Below are positions 46,201-58,200 of a stretch of DNA of 64,000 nucleotides, one piece after another. The DNA lies in contig OZ026600.1 of assembly GCA_964020085.1 (NCBI GenBank), positions 29,816,343-29,880,342 on the forward strand. Direction: 5' to 3'. The notes below the pieces were generated by a model. That model was not told the DNA's origin. It searched no databases and saw nothing but the letters and a program-made list of their open reading frames with translations. The position numbers were made by a program, and so were the translations under genes. How positions within the stretch are numbered: position 1 is the first letter of the stretch; the number at the start of each line of letters is the position of its first letter. The stretch is from Micromussa lordhowensis. Lineage: Eukaryota > Cnidaria > Anthozoa > Scleractinia > Lobophylliidae.

Positions 46201-49200
46201 ATTTCTTGCCAAACTGGTAGGATTCAGGAAGAATTTACTAGATTCGATCTTTTCCTTTCATAAGGTAACAAGAATACGAGTTTCTAGGAAAACCTAATGA
46301 AAAGAGTTATGTACACTCAAATAAAATACTTTGAAAGTGGAACGCGCGAGCTGTAGGTTAAGTTAAAAAAAAAAGGAAAAAGATTCCTTCGATCCGGATT
46401 CGAACCAGCGACGTAAGGATATCAATTCATCTCCTACAGTCCTCCGCTCTACCAACTGAGCTATCAAAGGAAGGCGTATGCAATTACGATTTCAGTGGGT
46501 GGACGTTATTTCTTGCCAAACTGGTAGGATTCAAGAAGAATTTACTAGATTCGATCTTTTCCTTTCATAAGGTAACAAGAATACGAGTTTCTTGGAAAAC
46601 CTAATGAAAAGAGTTATGTATACTCAAATAAAATACTTTGAAAGTGGAACGCGCGAGCTGTATGTTAACTTAAAAAAAAAAGGAAAAAGATTCCTTCGAG
46701 CGGGATACGAACCAGCGACCTAAGGATATCAATTCATCTTCTACAGTCCTCCGCTCTAACAACTGAGCTATCGAAGGAAGGCGTTTGCAATTACGATCTC
46801 AGTGGGTGGACGTTATTTCTTGCCAAACTGGTAGGATACAGGAAGAATTTACTAGATTCGATCTTTTCCTTTCATAAGGTAACATGAATACGAGTTTCTT
46901 GGAAAACCTAATGAAAAGAGTTATGTATACTCAAATAAAATACTTTAAAAGTGGAACGGGCGAGCTGTAGCTTAAGTTAAAAAAAAAAAAGAAAAAGATT
47001 CCTTCGAGCCGGATTAAGGATATCAATTCATCGTCTACAGTCCTCCGCTCTACCAACTGAGCTACCAAAGGAAGGCGTATGCAACTACGATTTCAGTGAT
47101 ACACGTAATTTCCTGCCAAACTGGTAGGATTCAGGAAGAATTTACTAGATTCGATCTGTTTCTTTCATAAGGTAACAAGAATACGAGTTTCTTGGAAAAC
47201 CTAATGAAAAGAGTTATGTATACTCAAATAAAATACTTTGAAAGTGGAACGCGCGAGCTGTAGGTTAAGTTAAAAAAAAAGAAAAAGATTCCTTCGAGCC
47301 GGATTCGAACCAGCGACCTAAGGATATCAATTCATCTTCTACAGTCCTCCGCTCTACCAACTGAGCTATCGAAGGCAGGCGTATGCAATTTCAATTTCAG
47401 TGGACAGACGTTATTTCATGCCAAACTGGTAGGATTCAAGAAGAATCTACTAGATTCGATCTTGTCCTTTCATAAGGTAACATGAATACGAGTTTCTAGG
47501 AAAACCTGATCAAAAGAGTTATGTATACTCAAATAAAATACTTTGAAAGTGGAACGGGAGAGCTGTATGTTAAGTTAAAAAAAGGAAAAAGATTCCTTCG
47601 AGCCGGATTCGAACCAGCCACCTAAGGATATCAATTCATCTTCTACAGTCCTCCGCTCTACCAACTGAGCTATCGAAGGAAGGCGTATGCAATTACGATT
47701 TCAGTGGATAGAGGTTATTTCATGCCAAACTGGTAGGATTCAAGAAGAATTTACTAGATTCGATCTTTTCCTTTCATAAGGTAACAAGAATATGAGTTTC
47801 TAGGAAAACCTAATGAAAAGAGTTATCTATACTTAACTAAAATACTTTGAAAGTTGAACGCGCGAGCTGTATGTTAAGATAAAAAAAAGGAATTACGAAT
47901 TACGATTCCAGTGGGTGGAAGTTATTTCTTGCCAAACTGGTAGGATACAGGAAGAATTTACTAGATTCGATATTTTTCTTTCATAAGGTAACAAGAATAC
48001 GAGTTTCTTGGAAAACCTAATGAAAAGAGTTATGTATACTCAAATAAAATACTTTGAAAGTGGAACGGGCGAGCTGTAGCTTAAGTTAAAAAAAAAAAAT
48101 GAAAAAGATTCCTTCGAGCCGGATTCGAACCAGCGACCTAAGGATATCAATTCATCTTCTACAGTCCTCCGCTCTACCAACGGAGCTATCGAAGGAAGGC
48201 GTATGCAATTACGATCTCAGTGGATAGAGGTTATTTCATGCCAAACTGGTAGGATTCAGGAAGAATTTACTAGATTCGATCTTTTCCTTTCATAAGGTGA
48301 CATGAATACGAGTTTCTAGGAAAACCTAATGAAAAGAGTTATGTATACTCAAATAAAATACTTTGAAAGTGGAACGGGAGAGCTGTATATTAAGTTAAAC
48401 AAAAGGAAAAAGATTCCTTCGAGCCGGATACGAACCAGCCACCTAAGGATATCAATTCATCTTCTACAGTCCTCCGCTCTACCAACTGAGCTATCGAAGG
48501 AAGGCGCATGCAATTACGATTTCAGTGGATAGAGGTTATTTCATGCCAAACTGGTAGGATTCAAGAAGAATTTACTAGATTCGATCTTTTCCTTTCATAA
48601 GGTAACATGAATACGAGTTTCTACGAAAACCTAATGAAAAGAGTTATGTATACTCAAATAAAATACTTTGAAAGTTGAACGCGCGAGCTGTATGTTAAGA
48701 TAAAAAAAAGGAAAAAGATTCCTTCGAGCCGGATTCGAACCAGCGACCTAAGGATATCAATTCATCTCCTACAGTCCTCCGCTCTACCAACTGAGCTATC
48801 AAAGGAAGGCGTATCCAATTACGATTTCAGTGGGTGGACGTTATTTCTTGCCAAACTGGTAGGATACAGGAAAAATTTACTAGATTCGATATTTTCCTTT
48901 CATAAGGTAACAAGAATACGAGTTTCTTGGAAAACCTAATGAAAAGAGTTTTGTATACTCAAATAAAATACTTTGAAAGTGGAACGGGCGAGCTGTATGT
49001 TAAGTTAAAAAAAAAAGAAAAAGATTCCTTCGAGCCGGATTCGAACCAGCGACCTAAGGATATCAATTCATCTTCTACAGTCCTCCGCTCTACCAACTGA
49101 GCTATCGAAGGAAGGCGTATGCAATTTCGATTTCAGTGGACAGACGTTATTTCATACCAAACTGGTAGGATTCAAGAAGAATTTACTAGATTCGATCTTT

Positions 49201-52200
49201 TCCTTTCATAAGGTAACAAGAATATGAGTTTCTAGGAAAACCTAATGAAAAGAGTTATGTATACTCAAATAAAATACTTTGAAAGTTGAACGCGCGAGCT
49301 GTATGTTAAGATAAAGAAAAGGAATTACGAATTACGATTCCAGTGGGTGGACGTTATTTCTTGCCAAACTGGTAGGGTACAGGAAGAATTTACTAGATTC
49401 GATATTTTCCTTTCATAAGGTAACAAGAATACGAGTTTCTTGGAAAACCTAATGAAAAGAGTTATGTATACTCAAATAAAATACTTTGAAAGTGGAACGG
49501 GCGAGCTGTAGCTTAAGTTAAAAAAAAAAAATGAAAAAGATTCCTTCGAGCCGGATTCGAACCAGCGACCTAGGGATATCAATTCGTCTTCTACAGTCCT
49601 CCGCTCTACCAACTGAGCTATCGAAGGGAGGCGTTTGCCTTTACGATTTCAGTGGGTACATGTTATTTCTTGCCAAACTAGTAGGTTTCAAGAAGAATTT
49701 ACTAGATTCGATCTTTTCCTTTCATAAGGTAACAAGAATACGAGTTTCGAGGAAAACCTAATGAAAAGAGTTATGTATAATCAAATAAAATACTTTGAAA
49801 GTGGACCGCGCGAACTGTAGGTTAAGTTAAAAGAAAGAAAAAGATTCCTTCGAGCCGGATTCGAACCAGCGACATAAGGATATCAACTCATCTTCTACAG
49901 TCCTCCGCTCTACCAACTGAGCTATCGAAGGAAGGCGTATGCAATTACGATTTCAGTGGATAGACGTTATTTCATGCCAAACTGGTAGGATTCAGGAAGA
50001 ATTTACTAGATTTGATCTTTTCCTTTCATAAGGTAACAAGAATCCGAGTTTCTAGGAAAACCTAATGAAAAGAGTTATGTATAGTCAAATGAAATACTTT
50101 GAAAGTTGAACGGGAGAGCTGTATGTTAAGTTAAAAAAAAGGAAAAAGATTCCTTTGAGCCGGATACGAACCAGCCACCTAAGGATATCAATTCATCTTC
50201 TACAGTCCTCCGCTCTACCAACTGAGCTATCGAAGGAAAGCGTATGCAATTACGATTTCAGTGGATAGACGTTATTTCATGCCAAACTGGTAGGATTCAA
50301 GAAGAATTTACTAGATTCGATCTTTTCCTTTCATAAGGTAACATGAATACGAGTTTCTACGAAAACCTAATGAAAAGAGTTATGTATACTCAAATAAAAT
50401 ACTTTGAAAGTTGAACGCGCGAGCTGTATGTTAAGATAAAAAAAAGGAAAAAGATTCCTTCGAGCCGGATTCGAACCAGCGACCTAAGGATATCAATTCA
50501 TCTCCTACAGTCCTCCGCTCTACCAACTGAGCTATCAAAGGAAGGCGTATCCAATTACGATTTCAGTGGGTGGACGTTATTTCTTGCCAAACTGGTAGGA
50601 TACAGGAAAAATTTACTAGATTCGATATTTTCCTTTCATAAGGTAACAAGAATACGAGTTTCTTGGAAAACCTAATGAAAAGAGTTTTGTATACTCAAAT
50701 AAAATACTTTGAAAGTGGAACGGGCGAGCTGTATGTTAAGTTAAAAAAAAAAGAAAAAGATTCCTTCGAGCCGGATTCGAACCAGCGACCTAAGGATATC
50801 AATTCATCTTCTACAGTCCTCCGCTCTACCAACTGAGCTATCGAAGGAAGGCGTATGCAATTTCGATTTCAGTGGACAGACGTTATTTCATACCAACCTG
50901 GTAGGATTCAAGAAGAATTTACTAGATTCGATCTTTTCCTTTCATAAGGTAACAAGAATATGAGTTTCTAGGAAAACCTAATGAAAAGAGTTATGTATAC
51001 TCAAATAAAATACTTTGAAAGTTGAACGCGCGAGCTGTATGTTAAGATAAAAAAAAGGAATTACGAATTACGATTCCAGTGGGTGGACGTTATTTCTTGC
51101 CAAACTGGTAGGATACAGGAAGAATTTACTAGATTCGATATTTTCCTTTCATAAGGTAACAAGAATACGAGTTTCTTGGAAAACCTAATGAAAAGAGTTA
51201 TGTATACTCAAATAAAATACTTTGAAAGTGGAACGGGCGAGCTGTAGCTTAAGTTAAAAAAAAAAAATGAAAAAGATTCCTTCGAGCCGGATTCGAACCA
51301 GCGACCTAAGGATATCAATTCATCTTCTACAGTCCTCCGCTCTACCAACTGAGCTATCGAAGGGAGGCGTTTGCCTTTACGATTTCAGTGGGTACATGTT
51401 ATTTCTTGCCAAACTAGTAGGTTTCAAGAAGAATTTACTAGATTCGATCTTTTCCTTTCATAAGGTAACAAGAATACGAGTTTCGAGGAAAACCTAATGA
51501 AAAGAGTTATGTATAATCAAATAAAATACTTTGAAAGTGGACCGCGCGAACTGTAGGTTAAGTTAAAAGAAAGAAAAAGATTCCTTCGAGCCGGATTCGA
51601 ACCAGCGACCTAAGGATATCAACTCATCTTCTACAGTCCTCCGCTCTACCAACTGAGCTATCGAAGGAAGGCGTATGCAATTACGATTTCAGTGGATAGA
51701 CGTTATTTCATGCCAAACTGGTAGGATTCAGGAAGAATTTACTAGATTTGATCTTTTCCTTTCATAAGGTAACAAGAATCCGAGTTTCTAGGAAAACCTA
51801 ATGAAAAGAGTTATGTATAATCAAATGAAATACTTTGAAAGTTGAACGGGAGAGCTGTATGTTAAGTTAAAAAAAAGGAAAAAGATTCCTTCGAGCCGGA
51901 TACGAACCAGCCACCTAAGGATATCAATTCATCTTCTACAGTCCTCCGCTCTACCAACTGAGCTATCGAAGGAAAGCGTATGCAATTACGATTTCAGTGG
52001 ATAGAGGTTATTTCATGCCAAACTGGTAGGATTCAAGAAGAATTTACTAGATTCGATCTTTTCCTTTCATAAGGTAACATGAATACGAGTTTCTACAAAA
52101 ACCTAATGAAAAGAGTTATGTATACTCAAATAAAATACTTTGAAAGTTGAACGCGCGAGCTGTATGTTAAGATAAAAAAAAAAAGAAAAAGATTCCTTCG

Positions 52201-55200
52201 AGCCGGATTCGAACCAGCGACCTAAGGATATCAATTCATCTCCTACAGTCCTCCGCTCTACCAACTGAGCTATCGAAGGAAGACGTACGATTTCAGTGGG
52301 TGGACGTTATTTCTTGCCAAACTGGTAGGATACAGGAAGAATTTACTAGATTCGATATTTTCCTTTCATAAGGTAACAAGAATACGAGTTTCTTGGAAAA
52401 CCTAATGAAAAGAGTTATGTATACTCAAATAAAATACTTTGAAAGTGGAACGGGCGAGCTGTATGTTAAGTTAAAAAAAGGAAAAAGATTCCTTCAAGCC
52501 GGATACGAACCAGCGACCTAAGGATATCAATTCATCTTCTACAGTCCTCCGCTCTACCAACTGAGCTATCGAAGGAAGGCGTATGCAATTACGATTTCAG
52601 TGGATAGAGGTTATTTCATGCCAAACTGGTAGGATTCAAGAAGAATTTCAGTACTAGATTCGATCTTTTCCTTTCATAAGGTAACAAGAATACGAGTTTC
52701 TTGGAAAACCTAATGAAAAGAGTTATGTATACTCAAATAAAATACTTTGAAAGTGGAACGGGCGAGCTGTATGTTAAGTTAAAAAAAGGAAAAAGATTCC
52801 TTCAAGCCGGATACGAACCAGCGACCTAAGGATATCAATTCATCTTCTACAGTCCTCCGCTCTACCAACTGAGCTATCGAAGGAAGGCGTATGCGTTAGG
52901 ATTTCAGTGGATACAGGTTACTTCCTGCCAAACTGGTAGGATTCAGGAAGAATTTACTAGATTCGATCTGTTCCTTTCATAAGGTAACATGAATACGAGT
53001 TTCGAGGAAAACCTAATGAAAAGAGTTCTGTACACTCAAATAAAATAATTTGAATGTGGAACGCGCCAGCTGTAGGTTAAGTTAAAAAAAAGAAAGAGAT
53101 TCCTTCGAGCCGGTTTCGAACCAGCGACCTAAGGATATCAATTCATCTGCTATAGTCCTCCGCTCTACCAACTGAGCTATCGAAGAAAGGCGTGTCATTA
53201 ACGATTTCAGTGGTTGGACGTTATTTCTTGCCAAAGTGGTAGGATTCAGGAAGAATTTACTAGATTCGATCTTTTCCTTTCCTAAGGTAACAAGAATACG
53301 AGTTTCTTGGAAAACCTAATGAAAAGAGTTATGTACGCTCAAATAAAATACTTTGAAAGTGGAACGCGCGAGCTGTAGGTTAAGTTAAAAGAAAGAAAAA
53401 GATTCCTTCGAGCCGGATTCGAAGCAGCGACCTAAGGATACCAATTCATCTTCTACAGTCCTCCGCTCTACCAACTGAGCTATCGAAGGAAGGCGTATGC
53501 CGTTACGATTTCAGTGGGTAGACGTTATTTCTTGCCAAACTGATAGGATTCAAGAAGAATTTACTAGATTCGATCTTTTCCTTTCATAAGGTAACAAGAA
53601 TACGAGTTTCTTGGAAAACCTAATAAAAAGAGTTATGTACACTCAAATAAAATACTTTGAAAGTGGAACGCGCGAGCTGTAGGTTAAGTTAAAAGAAAGA
53701 AAAAGATTCCTTCGAGCCGGATTCGAACCAGCGACCTAAGGATATCAACTCATCTTCTACAGTCCTCCGCTCTACCAACTGAGCTATCGAAGGAAGGCGT
53801 ATGCCGTTACGATTTCAGTGGGTGGGATTCAAGAAGAATTTACTAGATTCGATCTTTTCCTTTCATAAGGTAACATGAATACGAGTTTCTAGGAAAACCT
53901 AATGAAAAGAGTTATGTTTACTCAAATAAAATACTTTGAAAGTGGAACGCGCGAGCTGTAGGTTAAGTTAAAAAAAAAGAAAAAGATTCCTTTGAGCCGG
54001 ATTCGAACCAACGACCTAAGGATATCAATTCATCTCCTACAGTCCTCCGCTCTACCAACTGATCTATCGAAGGAAGGCGTATGCAATTACGATTTCAGTG
54101 GATAGACGTTATTTCATGCCAAACTGGTAGGATTCAAGAAGAATTTACTAGATTACATCTTTTCCTTTCTTAAGGTAACATGAATACGAGTTTCTAGGAA
54201 AACCTAATGAAAATAGTTATGTATACTCAAATAAAATACTTTGCGAGTGGAACGCGCGAGCTGTAGGTTAAGTTAAAAAAAAGAAAAAGATTTCTTCGAG
54301 CCGGATTCGAACCAGCGACCTAAGGATATCAATTCATCTTCTACAGTCCTCCGCTCTACCAACTGAGCTATCGAAGGAAGGCGTATGCAATTAAGATATT
54401 TCATGCCAAAGTGGTAAGACTTAAGAGGAATTAACTAGATTCGATCTTTTCCTTTTATAGGGTAACGAGAATACGAGTATCACGGAAAACCTATTGTACA
54501 GAGTTATGTATACTCAAATAAAATAATTGGAAAGTGGAACGCGCGAGCTGTAGGTTAAGTTAAAAAAATAGAAGGCCTATGCAATTACGATATCAGAGGG
54601 TAGCCCTTATTTCATGCCAAACCGGTAATATTCAAGAGGAATTTAGTAGATTCGATCTTTTCATTCTGAACGGTTACAAGAATACGAGTTTCAAGGAAAA
54701 CCTTGTGAAAAGAGTTATTTATACTAAAATAAAATACTTTGTAAGTGGTATGCGCGAGCTGTGGGTTACGGTTAAAAAAAGAAAACGATTCCATCGAGCC
54801 GGATTCGAAACAGCGACCCTAGGATATTAATTCATCTTCTACAGGCCTTCGCTCTACCAACTGAGCTATCGAAATAAGGCGTATGCCGTTAAGATATCAT
54901 AGGGTAGACAGTATTTCATGCCAAACCCGTAAGATTGAAGAGGAATTTGCTAGATTCGATCTTTTCCTTTGATAAGGTAACTAGAATACGAGTTTCAAAG
55001 AAATCGAAGTGGAAAGAGTTATGAATACTAAAATAAAGTGGAACATGCGTGCTGTCGGTTACGTTAAAGAAAGAAAAAAATTCCTTTCTGCGGGATTCGA
55101 ACCATCGACCTCAGGATAACAACTTCGCCTCTACAGTCCTCCGCTCTACCAACTGAGCTTTCGAAGGAACACGTTATCTGGATGTATTAAATTGCGTCAC

Positions 55201-58200
55201 GTGAAATTGATGAGCTACACCAGTGAGTCTAACATTCCGGCTGCCATCCTCTCTTTGGATCAAGAGAAGGCGTTTGACCGAGTCGATTGGGCGTTTATGT
55301 TTCACACCCTTCAACGCATGGGTTTCGGCCCCTCTTTCATTAGATGGGTGCGTCTTCTGTACTCTAATGTCCGTAGTAGCGTTTTGTTTAATGGCTATAG
55401 CACGCCCGTATTCTTCCCTTCTAGGAGTGTTAGGCAGGGCTGTCCACTCTCCCCCCTTTTGTACATTCTGACTATGGAGGTTCTTGCTGTCAACCTCAGG
55501 GGACATCCTCATATTTGTGGGATCTTGTTGCCCGGCGTCCCGTCCCCTCTCCCTGTTGTTTCTCTTTATGCCGACGATACGTCTGTCATCGTGAACTCAG
55601 ACAATGGTATCATGGCCGTTTTTGAGGTCTACAGCCGTTTTGAGAAGGCTTCTGGATCGAAATTAAATCTTGAGAAGTGCAAAGGTCTTTGGCTTGGCGC
55701 CTGGCGTACCCGCTCGGACTCTCCAGTCAACATTGACTGGTCGGAGCTGATGATCAAGGTCCTTGGTATTTTTATCGGGTTTGGCGATCTCGACTCGGCC
55801 AACTGGCGCCCCCGCATTGATTCGGTTACCAAATGTCTGGCTTCCTGGAGCATCCGTTCCTTGTCTTTTTCTGGCCGTGCGCTTGTTGCCAACGCCCTGG
55901 CGCTTTCGCGCATATGGTACGTGGCCTCGCTCGTTCACATGCCGCACTGGGTACTTCGAAAGCTTAACACTCTACTTTTTAACTTCTTCTGGGCTGGTAA
56001 AAAGGACAAAGTTAGTCGGAAAGTTGTTGTTCAGCCTAGGGATTGTGGTGGTTTTGCCGTTGTCGCCATCGACCTCAAAGTCCAAGCCCTTTTGATTCAG
56101 TGGGTCAAGCGCTTTGCAGCTTCTCCCAGTGCCTGGGTCTCCCTGTTGACCTACTGGTGTTTTGATCGGTTTGGCGTGGACCCTACCACCCTGCTGTCCA
56201 CCCCTTTTAATTTTGCTCTCCGCCGACTTCCCCCCTTCTATGCTGCTGTGCTCCGGGCCTGGTGTTCCATTGGTGGCTCTGTTGCCCCTTCTGGCACTCC
56301 CTCCATTAGTGGCCTCTCTGGTGTTAGGGTTTTGGTTTCCACTGTTACTTGTAAATCTACTTACGCGCGCCTTCTTGACCTAACACATGTTGTTCCGCAC
56401 TGTGTTAGCAAGTTTCGTCCTGTCTTTGGTGACTTGTACTGGTCCTCTACGTGGACCCAACTATCCTTTATGCCACTAGACCGCAAGGTGATTGATTTGG
56501 CCTGGAAAGTGTCCCATGGTGCTCTTCTCACCATGGACCGTCTCCTTTCCTTCGGTTATAGCCTCCCCGCTGCTTGTTTCTGTGGCTTTCATCTCGAGTC
56601 AGCTGAGCACCTATTTTTCCACTGCCCTCTTGCTAAGAGCGGTATCGATTGGATCCAGTCCCTCCTCCTTCGGGCTGCCCCTCTTTCCCCTTCTATTGTG
56701 CTGCGTCACGTTCTTTTTGGTTTTAGTCCGGATGAGTTGCTTGTCGTTCCCCGGGTTTTTGTCTATCTGCTCCACTCACTCAAATTTTTGGTCTGGTCAC
56801 AGCGGAATGATTGTCGTTTTCGGTCCTCTCGTCCTGGGGCTGTTGCCCTTCTCGCTGCTCTCAAAGCCCGCTTGCGTTTCTACCTTCCTTTGTTTTTCAA
56901 GCGTTTTGTCTCGCCTCGTCGTAAGCGCTATTTTTTGCGCCACTGGGGCGCCTCCGGTGTCGTTTGTTCTACTACTTGTGGGGAGCTTGTCTTCCATCTT
57001 TGAGCCTTTTCTCCATATTAGCTGTATTCTGGGGCGTTTTGCTAAGTTGTTAACCTGGTTCCGTTGTACATGCTCGGTGTTGAGTTCGGTCTGAAGCTGG
57101 TTTCGTGTCTTTAATTTTTGAGTGTTTTGGTGAGGCGGGGTTCGATTCCCCGGCGAAGTTGGCGAGATGGCTGCGTTTAGTGGGGTCTCCCTCACCTTGG
57201 CTGCCTAGTCACTTGGATTGCACACCCCTCCTTGTTGACTAGTGCTTATCTATGGGTGGTGAGCATTGCACTCCCCGCTCACTACTCCGCCAAAATAAAA
57301 AAAAAAACGAGCTAGCATCTTTTTACTTGAATTTACTTATTTTAGATCCAAAGAGTTTTCAATTAGGCGTCGTAAGTGACCACCACCAGTGTCACCACTC
57401 TAGACAATCGAAACTTGAAGTAAATATTTGTAGCTGTCGGAAAGTGCGATAAAGGTATGCGAACGGGTCACAATATTGGTTTGATTTTATTTAGGATTGC
57501 ATGAAATAGAGGCGCGAATTTTTGCTGCGCAGCGAGCGTAGCGACATAAACAGGATTTTAGAAGAATATATAGAAGGGGATACGAATTCTCGAATTCATT
57601 ACTTTTTACCAGAATGCATTGCATTTAACCAGAATGCACTGCGTCACTTTTTACCAGAGTGCATTGCGCCACGAACAACACGATTATCTCACACCGTCGA
57701 GCCGCCGTCTTAATTCGCGTAGATTTCAGTGAGAAAGACAAGTGATTTGTTTTGCTCTGATTTACCTGTGAAACGATGTGAAGGAGATCGTGCTTGACTT
57801 TCACAACTCTTGCTTTTGTCCTTAATGCAGTAAGTGAAAGTATGTAAATCTGGATGATTAATTGTGACATCTTAATTTTAACTTAGTATGTCATTTCAGT
57901 TCTTAGCAGTCTCGCCTCCTTGGTCGAATTCGTAAATGAAGAGAAATCGTCGTTACTTAAGCTTGTAGAATAATTAAAAATACGAAAATCGTACAACACG
58001 CTAATTTCATATATGCTGCGATCTATTCATCCAAACATGAATTTAAGCTGAAGCGTTAGCATTTTCACACATCGCGATGGACGCTTCCTCGGCACAGTCT
58101 GTCAACATTTTTGTAAATCTGGATGATTAATCTTAACTTTAGTATATCATTTCTTAGCAGTCTCGCCTCCATGGTGGAAGAGAAATCGTAATTACTAAAG

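Larger units (their letters stand above)
43351..52284 (-). repeat. tRNA-Tyr array, block B2 (right copy of the direct repeat)
   Basis: Twenty-six tRNA-Tyr genes or pseudogenes and five tRNA-less units, in the order of block B1. Relative to B1 it gains one unit near 44154, lacks the counterpart of 32615 and lacks two units around 35267-35573. Its right end (GAAGGAAGACGTACGATTTC) shows the uninterrupted sequence at the site where B1 is cut by the LINE. Confidence 0.9.
52285..55207 (-). repeat. tRNA-Tyr array, part C (right edge)
   Basis: Nine further copies, becoming more diverged towards the right. One unit at ~54400-54570 has lost its tRNA. The last two copies (54790, 55082) are clearly degenerate and resemble those at the left edge. 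Confidence 0.9.

Noticed and set aside
27428..51497. Repeated 60-106-residue ORFs beginning [13 protein letters not shown] or [12 protein letters not shown] on the plus strand
   Set aside because: They run straight through the antisense tRNA genes and spacers, so they are by-products of the tandem array.
23271..55167. CRISPR-like appearance of regular repeats
   Set aside because: The ~305-bp unit contains a folded tRNA gene and the spacers are as conserved as the repeats, which does not fit CRISPR.
23271..55167. Array read as tRNA-derived SINEs
   Set aside because: Copies are in strict tandem, have intact acceptor stems and introns, and lack a SINE body with A tail.
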